A stretch of 64,000 bases of DNA from Flavobacterium sp. JAD_PAG50586_2 (GTDB lineage Bacteria > Bacteroidota > Bacteroidia > Flavobacteriales > Flavobacteriaceae): positions 3,038,001 to 3,102,000 of the forward strand of contig CP096136.1 in assembly GCA_023213215.1 (NCBI GenBank). The letters run 5' to 3'. Of the stretch, positions 50,357-58,053 are shown one piece after another. The position numbers were made by a program, and so were the translations under genes. The first letter of the stretch is position 1, and each line of letters begins with the position of its first letter. Under the pieces are notes generated by a model. The model did no database searches. It saw only the letters and a list, made by a program, of their open reading frames with translations, and was not told the origin of the DNA.

Positions 50357-50971
50357 ATGGAAACAAAAATAGATATTTCTTCAACAATGGTTGAAAAAGG
50401 AATTGATTTAGTGAAAGGTTTTGTTGAGAAAATAGTTGGCTCAACACTTGAAGAAACTGGTTTATTATTAGGTGATAAAGTTAGAGTATACCGTTTGAAA
50501 AATCAAATTAAAATGCTGGGAATGACTCAGCAAATTTGCAATGATAACAATATATCCATTAAACAGATTTCTTTAAAAACATTGGTTCCATTATTAGAAT
50601 ATGCTTCTCTTGAAGACGAAGAATCTATACAAACCAAATGGGCAAAACTTCTATCAAATTATGTTGATTCGAGGAAGAATTTGGAATCATCAATCTTTCC
50701 TTTTATCCTTAGTCAACTTTCTACTAAAGAATTAGAAATTCTCGATACGATGTATAATAGTCCACTAATTGGAAGTCGATTCGATAGGCTACAAATAGAT
50801 GGTGTTATAAAATCAAATCTTATAAGATTAGGTCTTGCTGAAATTATTATACCACCACCAAAAAATGAAAATTCTTTAAGTCTAAGAATTCAAAGAGGTT
50901 TTGGTATCAATTATAAAATAAAGCTCACTCCTTTAGGTAATGAATTCTATAAGTGCTGTTCAACAGACTAA
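50357..50971 (+). CDS. DUF4393 (Abi-alpha-like) protein
   Basis: Protein of 204 aa. The core TLVPLLEYASLEDEESIQTKWAKLLSNYVDS (about 78-108) is the recognisable signature of DUF4393/Abi_alpha proteins, a family tied to abortive phage infection in Lactococcus. An amphipathic helix at 10-35 (KGIDLVKGFVEKIVGSTLEETG) may touch membranes, and a winged-helix-like region (KELEILDTMYNSPL... VIKSNLIRLGLAEI) follows. It is co-directional with the secreted protein and faces the small recombinase gene. The defence role is family knowledge, not shown here. Confidence 0.7.
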   Translation: METKIDISSTMVEKGIDLVKGFVEKIVGSTLEETGLLLGDKVRVYRLKNQIKMLGMTQQICNDNNISIKQISLKTLVPLLEYASLEDEESIQTKWAKLLSNYVDSRKNLESSIFPFILSQLSTKELEILDTMYNSPLIGSRFDRLQIDGVIKSNLIRLGLAEIIIPPPKNENSLSLRIQRGFGINYKIKLTPLGNEFYKCCSTD

Positions 50972-51001
50972 TGTTTTTCTGTAAGTCAAGACCCTTTGCG
51001 A

Positions 51002-51607
51002 TTACTTATCCAATATTGCTTTAACCTTCTTAACTGTATTAGGTGCGCAATTAGCTATCATCGCAATAGCTCTGTAACTAAGTGTAGGATGCTTTTTAAT
51101 GGATGACACTACTTTTTTATATTTTGTTAGAACGACCTCATCTGATTCGATGCTACCTAAAACCCTTCCTTTGTAAGTATCAGGATTCTTAGCCTTGGCA
51201 GATTTAATTCCCTCACGTTGACGTTCCAATAGATTCTCTTTTTCCATCTGAGCAACGTTGCTAAGAACATCACAAATCATTTTAAAAATTGGATTTGGCT
51301 TGCCGTTAACAATTGATGATAAGCCTAGATTGTCAACATTAAGGGTAACGTTAGCCTTGTTGAATAATTCAATCGTTTCTTGAACATTAAAGGCATTACG
51401 CCCCAAACGGTCAACCGATGAACATGATACAGTATCTATAGTTTTCATCGTTATTTCAAATAGCAAATCTTTTGCAGAAGGGCGTTCATTAAAAGGAACT
51501 GAACCAGAAATAACATCAATGAAAAGTTTTTCATCTGGATGCTGTCTGTCCAGCTGTCTGAGAGTTGATTGTGTGGCGGTGCTAATTCGGATGTATCTAC
51601 TTTTCAT
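51002..51607 (-). CDS. Small serine recombinase (resolvase/invertase)
   Basis: Recombinase of 201 aa. The catalytic Ser9 lies in YIRISTATQS; the family's conserved DRLGRNAFNVQETIELF and MEKENLLERQREGIKSAK follow, and a C-terminal helix-turn-helix (LSYRAIAMIANCAPNTVKKVKAILDK) binds DNA. This is a resolvase/invertase-size enzyme, distinct from the large recombinase at the element's right end. A perfect Bacteroidota promoter and a 15-bp inverted repeat lie directly upstream (51647-51756), a good candidate recombination or operator site for this protein. Confidence 0.92.
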   Translation of the reverse strand: MKSRYIRISTATQSTLRQLDRQHPDEKLFIDVISGSVPFNERPSAKDLLFEITMKTIDTVSCSSVDRLGRNAFNVQETIELFNKANVTLNVDNLGLSSIVNGKPNPIFKMICDVLSNVAQMEKENLLERQREGIKSAKAKNPDTYKGRVLGSIESDEVVLTKYKKVVSSIKKHPTLSYRAIAMIANCAPNTVKKVKAILDK

Positions 51608-51646
51608 TTGTTTAATTTAAAATACAAATGTAAATAAATTATTTTT

Positions 51647-51756
51647 ATTGTGCAAATTTAGGGTGGTATATTTTGCACACAAATATTTAATGCTTTTATT
51701 AGGATTCTGGGAATAGTTAATGAGCATGATAAGACTTTAATCTAAATTTGCACAAT
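51647..51756. promoter_or_regulatory. 15-bp perfect inverted repeat overlapping divergent promoter boxes
   Basis: attgtgcaaatttag at 51647-51661 and its exact complement ctaaatttgcacaat at 51742-51756, 80 bp apart. Each arm contains TAAATTTG pointing outward. On the minus strand TTG (51680-51682) lies exactly 19 bp from TAAATTTG (51653-51660), a full consensus promoter for the small recombinase. On the plus strand the equivalent -33 is TGA. The motif agggtgg recurs next to each arm and again near 51802. Confidence 0.85.
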
Positions 51757-51938
51757 AGGGTGGACTTGTAATTTTTATATTAAAGTTTAAAGCAATTTAA
51801 TTGGGGTGGATAGGGTAAAAAAAATACCCAGATTTCGATGCCCTTTTTTTAGAGCGTAAAAAATGTGCGCTTTCGCCAATTTTTTGGTCATATCTAGATG
51901 GAATTTATATTTTGTAAATGCTTAATTACCATTACTTT

Positions 51939-52042
51939 GAAACGATTTTGAAACGATTTTGAAACGTTTGTGTATCGTTTATGTCACGTTTGTGTATCGT
52001 TTGTGTATCGTTTGTGTATCGTTTCTGTCACGTTTGTGTCCC
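51939..52042. repeat. 11-bp tandem repeat array
   Basis: About nine units with an 11-bp period, starting gaaacgatttt twice, then gaaacgtttgt, then cgtttgtgtat and variants (cgtttatgtca, cgtttctgtca, cgtttgtgtcc). Near one helical turn per unit, so a protein bound at each unit would sit on the same DNA face. Iteron or phased-binding array (inference). Confidence 0.9.
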
Positions 52043-52184
52043 TTTTTTTATTTTTTTATTTCTCTTGTATCTCTTATTTGGCGGTTGTTTTCTGTTATTT
52101 CTACGTTTATTTTATTTATTCCTCTTGTTAAATAATTTTTGTTTCAAACAAAATAATATTTATTTTGCTTTATATTTGTAAAGC

Positions 52185-52432
52185 AAATACAAACCTACCA
52201 GAACCGCTAGAGGGGTCTATAAAAAAACCCTCCATGAAAATGAAGGGCTAAAAGGTTTAAGATTTACAAGCTTCGATAAGCTTTCTCAGTTCTTTTATAA
52301 ATTTAATTATCCTTAATCTGGATAACCAACTAATAAGAAAAAAGATTTCCATGTCTAGTGGGATTTTTTATTACAGTTAAGAGCAATCTGACTGTGCAAA
52401 GACCGAAGCTCCAACTTCGGTTTTTTTGTTTT
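52185..52432 (+). ncRNA. Possible short non-coding transcript
   Basis: A TATATTTG box lies just upstream (near 52170), although without a TTG at the right spacing. The region contains no ORF, has several hairpins (accctccatgaaaatgaagggc) and ends in a strong intrinsic terminator. A terminator with no gene before it suggests an RNA. Low confidence. Confidence 0.3.
52402..52427 (+). terminator. Rho-independent terminator with no upstream CDS
   Basis: Stem accgaag/cttcggt with a tccaa-type loop and seven T. Confidence 0.88.
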
Positions 52433-52778
52433 GATATTCCGTCAGTCGAATTATTAAAACATCTTAGGTCAAAGATAACATATTCTGTTTGTACAAAAAA
52501 GCCACATTATAAAATTTGATGTTTACAAGTAAGTATTTTTTGTTGATAACTTCTTAAAGGATATGTACAGTAACCTTTACCATACAACCATGAATGCCAT
52601 CTAGATACTTTTGATTAGTAACTATTTAATTTTTAATATTATAATAGCGATTTTGTTGATGGATATATATAAACGTGAAAATCGAAAAATGTAACGTTTC
52701 ACTTTTCGATTTGCGGTATTATATTGTTTATAACTTCTTAGTATTAAAAAGATTATTTATAAATCTTTGGCGAAAAGT

Positions 52779-53024
52779 CTATTCTTCTTTTTTGAATTCT
52801 AAACCTTCAAGAAGTTTACTAGGACTTACTTTAATAGCTCTTGCAATTTTAAATAATAAATTTAATGTCATCCCTTGATTGTGGTCGAATAAAAATCTAA
52901 TAGTTTTTTCATTACAACCGACCGCTTTAGCAAATTTTCGATTGTTCCCATCAAAATCTCTCTGGAATACAATATGTATCCTTTGAACTACTTCTTTTTT
53001 GATTTTGTCAAGTTGCTTCTGCAT
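52779..53024 (-). CDS. Small XRE-like helix-turn-helix regulator
   Basis: About 81 aa from ATG 53024 (MQKQLDKIKKEVV). The HTH reads NRKFAKAVGCNEKTIRFLFDHNQGMTLNLLFKIARAIKVSPSKLLEGL, the standard lambda-repressor/Cro fold. It is divergent from the gloVer-repeat gene and separated by about 95 bp that include the palindrome ttgcggg-ttttt-ccccgcaa, a likely operator for it. Typical of regulators controlling an integrative element's lysogeny-like state. Confidence 0.85.
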   Translation of the reverse strand: MQKQLDKIKKEVVQRIHIVFQRDFDGNNRKFAKAVGCNEKTIRFLFDHNQGMTLNLLFKIARAIKVSPSKLLEGLEFKKEE

Positions 53025-53066
53025 TAAACAAAATTGCAGAAGTAACAACTAATTAGAGAATTTTAC

Positions 53067-53099
53067 TTGCGGGTTTTTCCCCGCAATTTAATATCTTTG
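53067..53099. promoter_or_regulatory. Divergent promoter region with palindrome
   Basis: The hairpin-forming ttgcgggtttttccccgcaa is at 53067-53086 and TATCTTTG (full -7 match) at 53092-53099, 22 bp before the ATG at 53121. TTG at 53067-53069 is 22 bp from the -7, slightly long. Probable operator overlapping the promoter. Confidence 0.55.
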
Positions 53100-53120
53100 T
53101 TTTAATCAAAAAAATCAAAA

Positions 53121-54536
53121 ATGAGAAAAACTTTATTTTCAATTGTATTAATTTTATTAGGCGTTTCGGGTAAAGCACAATTTACAAATTTGCATAATTT
53201 TCCAACTGCTGGTGGTTATAGCTCTTTAACTTACGTGAATGGTGTTTTATATGGTACAGTTAATTCGGGCGGAACGAATAATGTGGGATACATCTATTCG
53301 ATGAATTCTAATGGTACAAGCTTTACAGTTTTATATAATTTTGTTGGCGATGCCAGTTTTCCTTGTGGTTCATTGTTATACGATAACGGAACACTTTACG
53401 GTATGACATCACAAGGCGATGGTGTTAATACGGGTGGGGGAACAATTTATAAATTAAACATTGATGGAAGTGGATATGCTATTTTACACTCTTTTACATA
53501 CCAAAATCCTAATGATGGGTTTAGTCCACAAAACTCATTGATTATTCTAGGTAATACATTATATGGTATGACACGAAAGGGTGGGGCAGTTTTTCCAGAA
53601 ATTGGTGGCGAGGGTACAATTTTTAAGATTAATACAGATGGTTCAAATTTTTCAATTTTACACAGTTTCGCTTATGGTGAAGAAAATCCATACGGCTCAC
53701 TTTTATTAAGTGGAAATTATTTATATGGGATGACCTCAACCTATAGCTCAAATACAAATGCTGGTAAAATTTTTAAGATAAATGTTGATGGAACTGGCTA
53801 TGTGATACTATATAATTTTAATGGCGCAGATGGGGCAAAGCCAAATGGCAGTCTTGTTATATCAGGTAATACTTTATATGGAATGACGGCGTTAGGCGGG
53901 AATACATTCACAGGAATAAGAAAAGGTAATGTATTTAAAATTAATACTGATGGTTCAGGTTTTCAAAGCATATATAATGATTTAAATGGCTCTACTAATT
54001 ATACATGGTCATACGGTTCATTGGTGCTTGTGGGAAATGTACTGTTTGGAAAATCAAATGTAAATTTATATTCATTAAATACTGATGGTTCAAATTACCA
54101 ATGGTATAATTGGGGAGGATATGGTTCAACGACTGGAAGTTTTGACCCAATGGAAAATGGAAATTTAACTTTTGGAGGTGGAGTATTATATGGAGTTAAT
54201 AATCGCTTTGGTGGTGATTCTGGCGGAGGGGTAATTTACAAATTTGCTCCCTCAACATTAGGTGTCGATTCAAATAATTCAATAGAAAATTTAATAGAAA
54301 TATACCCAAATCCAACAAATGATAATATAATAATCGATTTTCGAAGCGAAGTTAGTATAAACAATTATAATGTTAAAATTTATACTATGTTAGGTCAAGA
54401 GGTGTTGAATAGTATAATTAATCAAGAACAACAATCTATATCATTGAATAGCCTATGCGGAAAAGGAATTTATCTAGTTAAAATATTTAACGATTCAAAT
54501 TCTTTAATCGCATCCAAAAAAATTATGCTCAAATAG
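53121..54536 (+). CDS. Secreted gloVer-repeat protein with T9SS type A sorting domain
   Basis: Protein of 471 aa: signal MRKTLFSIVLILLGVSGKAQ, about eight repeats of roughly 45 aa with LYGMT and KINTDGSGF cores (the TIGR03803 gloVer type, probably a beta-propeller) over residues 25-370, then the T9SS type A tail starting at IYPNPTND and ending KIYTMLGQEV...KKIMLK. It would be exported by the host's type IX system, so this mobile element carries host-specific surface cargo. Function unknown. Confidence 0.9.
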   Translation: MRKTLFSIVLILLGVSGKAQFTNLHNFPTAGGYSSLTYVNGVLYGTVNSGGTNNVGYIYSMNSNGTSFTVLYNFVGDASFPCGSLLYDNGTLYGMTSQGDGVNTGGGTIYKLNIDGSGYAILHSFTYQNPNDGFSPQNSLIILGNTLYGMTRKGGAVFPEIGGEGTIFKINTDGSNFSILHSFAYGEENPYGSLLLSGNYLYGMTSTYSSNTNAGKIFKINVDGTGYVILYNFNGADGAKPNGSLVISGNTLYGMTALGGNTFTGIRKGNVFKINTDGSGFQSIYNDLNGSTNYTWSYGSLVLVGNVLFGKSNVNLYSLNTDGSNYQWYNWGGYGSTTGSFDPMENGNLTFGGGVLYGVNNRFGGDSGGGVIYKFAPSTLGVDSNNSIENLIEIYPNPTNDNIIIDFRSEVSINNYNVKIYTMLGQEVLNSIINQEQQSISLNSLCGKGIYLVKIFNDSNSLIASKKIMLK

Positions 54537-54841
54537 TCATTTTTAAATGTATTTAAAATATATAATAGGATGTTTTGTGTGTTTATTTTGTACCATAATG
54601 TAGTTGATTCTCACCTATTAGCTATATAGGTGCAACAAGCTAATCAATCTGCAATGTATCAGATTTGTATATGCCTCCCTACTTTTTGAGCCGGAAATCG
54701 AAGATTTCCGTTTTTATTCTGAGTTACCAGCCTCACTAGTTTGAAAAAAATAAAGTATAGCTACTAACACTCTATATGCCTTTCAAATTTTTTTGGTTTT
54801 TTCAGTTTAATTTTTCAGTTGATATTTATATTAAAAAAAAC
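54537..54841. other. 305-bp gene-free region with terminator
   Basis: Only a hairpin terminator (54692-54715) is recognisable. No ORF, promoter or repeat of note. Confidence 0.5.
54692..54715 (+). terminator. Rho-independent terminator after the gloVer gene
   Basis: Stem cggaaatc/gatttccg with a gaa-type loop and five T. Confidence 0.88.
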
Positions 54842-55003
54842 ATGAAAGTAAAATTAACCTTATCACAATTAAAAAAGATACTCAGAAATAACAAAATTAA
54901 GTATCCCATCAATTTCAAAAGAACAGATTTCACCGAAAAAGAATTCTTAGATTTTCAACAATTAATTATAAATAAAAAAGAAACTATCCATGAAAGAATT
55001 TAA
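54842..55003 (+). CDS. Small hypothetical protein, 53 aa
   Basis: Basic peptide MKVKLTLSQLKKILRNNKI... from ATG 54842; Lys-rich, predicted helical, possibly DNA-binding. A longer in-frame reading from 54776 is hydrophobic at its start and less likely. It overlaps the next small ORF by 14 bp, the pattern of paired small genes on plasmids and mobile elements. Confidence 0.45.
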   Translation: MKVKLTLSQLKKILRNNKIKYPINFKRTDFTEKEFLDFQQLIINKKETIHERI

Positions 55004-55130
55004 AGTTATAATGTGGATTGGAGCTAGTAAAACAGAAATTTTAGTTATAGCTCAAAATTCACCTAATGCTATGCAAATTGCTAAAAAACTATATCCATCT
55101 GCCAACGTAATTAGTGCAAAAAAATCTTAA
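54990..55130 (+). CDS. Small hypothetical protein, 46 aa
   Basis: ATG 54990 to TAA 55130; reads MKEFKVIMWIGASKTEILVI and NAMQIAKKLYPSANVI, a compact alpha/beta peptide resembling small modification-of-sequence proteins seen in Bacteroidota elements. Overlaps the previous ORF by 14 bp. No function assigned. Confidence 0.5.
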   Translation: MKEFKVIMWIGASKTEILVIAQNSPNAMQIAKKLYPSANVISAKKS

Positions 55131-55641
55131 AAATACAGCTTCTAATTTTCACAGAAAATGTGAATGGGCTGGGTAATTTTTACATTGATGTTTTGGCTTC
55201 GCCAATTCGCTTCCAGCAGTTGAGATGGTGTAATCCTTTTCAGTTGAGATGGTGTAACCTTTTCAGTAAATATAAATTTTCTAAAAATAAATTGTAGTGA
55301 ATAAATCTAAGTTGAATTGGAGTAACTTAACAATTGTAAACAGTCAATTAACTTTTATATAATATTTTTAATTTATTTATTAAGTATTGTTTTTATAATA
55401 TAGTTATTTAGGATAGTTATATAGGGGTTATATGACAGCAGAGTAAGCATTTAACTGACTGCTGGTTGAACAGACACCTGACTGTTAGTGATAAAATAAG
55501 CTTCTTTCAACTCACTCCTAGAATTAACTATTAGTTCAGCTAAGTATTTCTTTTTAAAATTTACTATTAAAAAAAATGGTAAAAAAAGTTGGTGGTGGAG
55601 CTTTTGTGTAGTTTACTTGCATAAATTAAATACAAGCAATA
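55131..55641. other. 511-bp gene-free region with direct repeats
   Basis: It contains a tandem direct repeat of cagttgagatggtgtaa at 55217-55240 and 55241-55263, a related imperfect copy (agttgaattggagtaac) near 55310, and several ctgactg motifs between 55450 and 55490. It precedes the winged-helix gene and looks like a replication origin or regulatory repeat region. No ORF supported. Confidence 0.55.
55217..55263 (+). repeat. Tandem direct repeat, about 23 bp, two copies
   Basis: Copies at 55217-55240 and 55241-55263 share cagttgagatggtgtaa and then (t)ccttttt-like ends; one base difference. Confidence 0.85.
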
Positions 55642-56250
55642 ATGCCAAATACATTAACAATTCAACAAACTTATCATGATGCATTAAACTATGCTTCAGC
55701 ATCCATCAACAAGAAAAATAAATTTTATATAACACCTTCTGAGCATAAGGTTTTAATTAAGCTTATTCATTATTCTAAAACTTATAATGACATAACCTTC
55801 CAAAATATTCACATAGCAAAGCACTTATTCCTGGCAGAATCAACAGTAAAAGATTCATTAGAAAGCTTGAATCGAAAGAACTTTATTAGAACGGAATTGG
55901 ATATTTTTAATAATAGACTAGGTTACAAATCCCGAAGAACAATATATATCAATTGGTTAACTATTAGTGATGTTAAAAATCAGATGGAACAATTTCAATT
56001 AAATGATAAAGAAAATGTTCCTGAAATACAACCACATGCATATATTGAGCAAGTTATAAAAGAAGAGCCAAAAACAAATTTATCAGATTTTGATGCAGAA
56101 GAGGAATACGCTGATTTGTTGGATTTTGTTAATGAATATCAGAAAACATATACGGGAGCAAAAGGTAGGCATTGGGTAATTCAAAATCTTTTGAGAAATA
56201 AACAAATAAAGACCAAAAAACAGATTATTGAATTATTTGAAAAAGATTAA
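55642..56250 (+). CDS. Winged-helix protein, possible replication initiator or regulator
   Basis: Protein of 202 aa with a helix-turn-helix of the HTH_36/replication-protein type: FYITPSEHKVLIKLIHYSK, then IHIAKHLFLAESTVKDSLESLNRKNFIRTELD (about residues 30-95). The C-terminal half is acidic and then helical. Its position beside the direct-repeat region at 55217 suggests it binds there, as initiators bind iterons. There is no primase or helicase domain, so I cannot call it a Rep protein. Confidence 0.7.
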   Translation: MPNTLTIQQTYHDALNYASASINKKNKFYITPSEHKVLIKLIHYSKTYNDITFQNIHIAKHLFLAESTVKDSLESLNRKNFIRTELDIFNNRLGYKSRRTIYINWLTISDVKNQMEQFQLNDKENVPEIQPHAYIEQVIKEEPKTNLSDFDAEEEYADLLDFVNEYQKTYTGAKGRHWVIQNLLRNKQIKTKKQIIELFEKD

Positions 56251-56300
56251 TTCTTTTTATAAATTTATAACTTTAAAAATCGCCCAATTTTCCACAATGG

Positions 56301-56327
56301 AAACCACCAGAGATGGTGGTTTTTTTA
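56301..56327 (+). terminator. Rho-independent terminator after the winged-helix gene
   Basis: Stem aaaccacc/ggtggttt with an agagat loop and T7. Confidence 0.9.
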
Positions 56328-56348
56328 TTTGGTAGAAATTACTTCCTA

Positions 56349-57368
56349 TTAAAATTTAATGAATCCAGTTGTATATGTTTTTTCAGAAAGGATTCTAATA
56401 TAATACCAAGTTCTAAATTTCCTTAACACTTTAAAATTACTTCCTGATTCCAAAATTAAAATAGTTTGTGAACGAATATCTTTCTCTGTTTTGACAGTTA
56501 TTTTATTTCTATTTGAATAAATTACGTTAACTTTTATCTGTGATTCGTCTTCAATATCATTTTCAACGAAGGGCAAATTCAAATTGTTTATTCTCATTCC
56601 CATCAATAGTATAATCGGTGGATAAATAAACAAAGCCAAAGTCAATAAAATAAATTGAACATTTTTTGAATGATAAAATTGATTTAGAAATATTATAAAT
56701 TCATCTAACATTTCAAAAATTTTGTCCGAATCAGTATTGTCTGCATTACTAACTTTGTCAAAGAATTTGTTAGTTGCATCAATCATTTCATTAACTTCTT
56801 TTTGAACGACTTCTCTACCATTTTTATCCAAATCTTGAACAACAGCAACAGTTAAACTATCGGTAAAATTTTTATTTTCGGTTGTTATATACCTACCATA
56901 GTTAGTATTTAAAAATGATAAATTTCCAACAAGTGCTTTAGCGATATTTTCCGTGTCTGGAAGAAACATTTGTGGAAATTTATCACGCCATTCAATTTGA
57001 GAAATTGCAAATTTAGTAGCATAATCCATTCCAGTAAATACTTTTTGAGCTGTTAGACTAGATAAAAATTGTTGAGTTGACAACCCTAATAATGGCGGTT
57101 GTGGAGTGTATAACTGGCTAATTTTATTTGGGATTTTATAAAATGCTGAATTAACTGAACCAGCTAATGCAGCTCCAATTGATTTGTCAAATACTGGATT
57201 TTCATATTGGGTAAGCAATTTACCTAACTGATTGGAAATTGCAAATGACGGTGAAATTGAATCAATTTTACTTTGAACATCACTCAACATTTTAAACATA
57301 GGGTTATTTAAAAAATCCATATTCATTTTTAAAAATTTATTGGTTGATTTTGCGCCATAAAGACACAT
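56349..57368 (-). CDS. Uncharacterised membrane protein with SH3-like C-terminus
   Basis: Protein of 339 aa. A long soluble N-terminal region (1-230) is rich in Asn, Ser and Phe; residues about 238-258 (VQFILLTLALFIYPPIILLMG) form one membrane segment; the last 60 residues read like a bacterial SH3 domain (KITVKTEKDIRSQTILILESGSNFKVLRKFRTWYYIRI). The conserved family is unknown to me. Start could also be a Met at residue 15 or 17. It is the last of three closely spaced minus-strand genes that probably form an operon (9 bp from the gene before it). Confidence 0.65.
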   Translation of the reverse strand: MCLYGAKSTNKFLKMNMDFLNNPMFKMLSDVQSKIDSISPSFAISNQLGKLLTQYENPVFDKSIGAALAGSVNSAFYKIPNKISQLYTPQPPLLGLSTQQFLSSLTAQKVFTGMDYATKFAISQIEWRDKFPQMFLPDTENIAKALVGNLSFLNTNYGRYITTENKNFTDSLTVAVVQDLDKNGREVVQKEVNEMIDATNKFFDKVSNADNTDSDKIFEMLDEFIIFLNQFYHSKNVQFILLTLALFIYPPIILLMGMRINNLNLPFVENDIEDESQIKVNVIYSNRNKITVKTEKDIRSQTILILESGSNFKVLRKFRTWYYIRILSEKTYTTGFIKF

Positions 57369-57377
57369 ATTTAATTT

Positions 57378-58016
57378 TTATTTTCGTTTTGATGGGTCAA
57401 TTTCTGGATAAATTTTATCAAGTGTTTCATATAACAATTCCACTTGATATTTATGAACTCCAAGTACTATTGCGTCAGTATCTGCATTGAGTATTTCAGC
57501 TGTCTTATTGTGACAAAGTTCCATCATATTGTTGATTATAAATTTATCGGATAAGGAATTTTGAAACTCACCTATTTGTTTATAAACTTCATCACTAAAA
57601 ATTCCTTTCATCAATATGCAATTTGTAACAAATTCATTTTCATAAGTTACTGATTCCTCAAACTTTGCAAATTCTATAGGAAGTTTTTCTTTTAGTTTGT
57701 AAGTAATTTTATCATTAAACTTTGGTGGTAATAGGGTAATTTTTAAACTGTCTTGAATTTTTACATCTTCTTTCATGTACAACATCCTAATTTTGGCTCT
57801 ATGCTCACATAATGAAATCATCGTTAGAGACGATTTCGTAAATTTTTCTAGTAATTCAATTTTATAGTTATCAAGACTTTGGTTTTGCTCGATTTGATTT
57901 TGTTTTTTCCAAACAAAGTAATTAATAAATGAAACAAGTATAGCAGTAATTACTGCGGTTATAACAGCAATCAAAATGGATTTATATGTTGATTCAGTTT
58001 TAGTTGGCATAAACAT
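57378..58016 (-). CDS. Uncharacterised membrane-anchored protein
   Basis: Protein of 212 aa with one N-terminal transmembrane helix (SILIAVITAVITAILVSFINYF, about 13-34) and a mostly helical cytoplasmic or periplasmic domain. No recognisable motif. It lies 9 bp before the SH3-like protein gene and 37 bp after the gene for the five-helix membrane protein, so all three are likely co-expressed. Confidence 0.65.
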   Translation of the reverse strand: MFMPTKTESTYKSILIAVITAVITAILVSFINYFVWKKQNQIEQNQSLDNYKIELLEKFTKSSLTMISLCEHRAKIRMLYMKEDVKIQDSLKITLLPPKFNDKITYKLKEKLPIEFAKFEESVTYENEFVTNCILMKGIFSDEVYKQIGEFQNSLSDKFIINNMMELCHNKTAEILNADTDAIVLGVHKYQVELLYETLDKIYPEIDPSKRK

Positions 58017-58053
58017 TATCTATTAAAGTTTGATAAATGTAATTATAATAAAT

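Larger units (their letters stand above)
51608..53023. other. 1.4-kb largely non-coding regulatory region of the element
   Basis: Apart from the XRE gene's 3' end at 52779, I find no supported protein gene. In order it contains the divergent promoter and 15-bp inverted repeat (51647-51756), an 11-bp tandem array (51939-52042), a hairpin with TATATTTG at 52157-52190, a possible short transcript ending in a strong terminator (52402-52427), and then AT-rich DNA. It looks like a control or replication/recombination region. Confidence 0.6.

Noticed and set aside
51981-52181. 66-aa very hydrophobic frame
   Set aside because: Its first 20 codons are the 11-bp tandem array and the rest is a Leu/Phe-rich translation of T-rich DNA; no evidence of a real gene.
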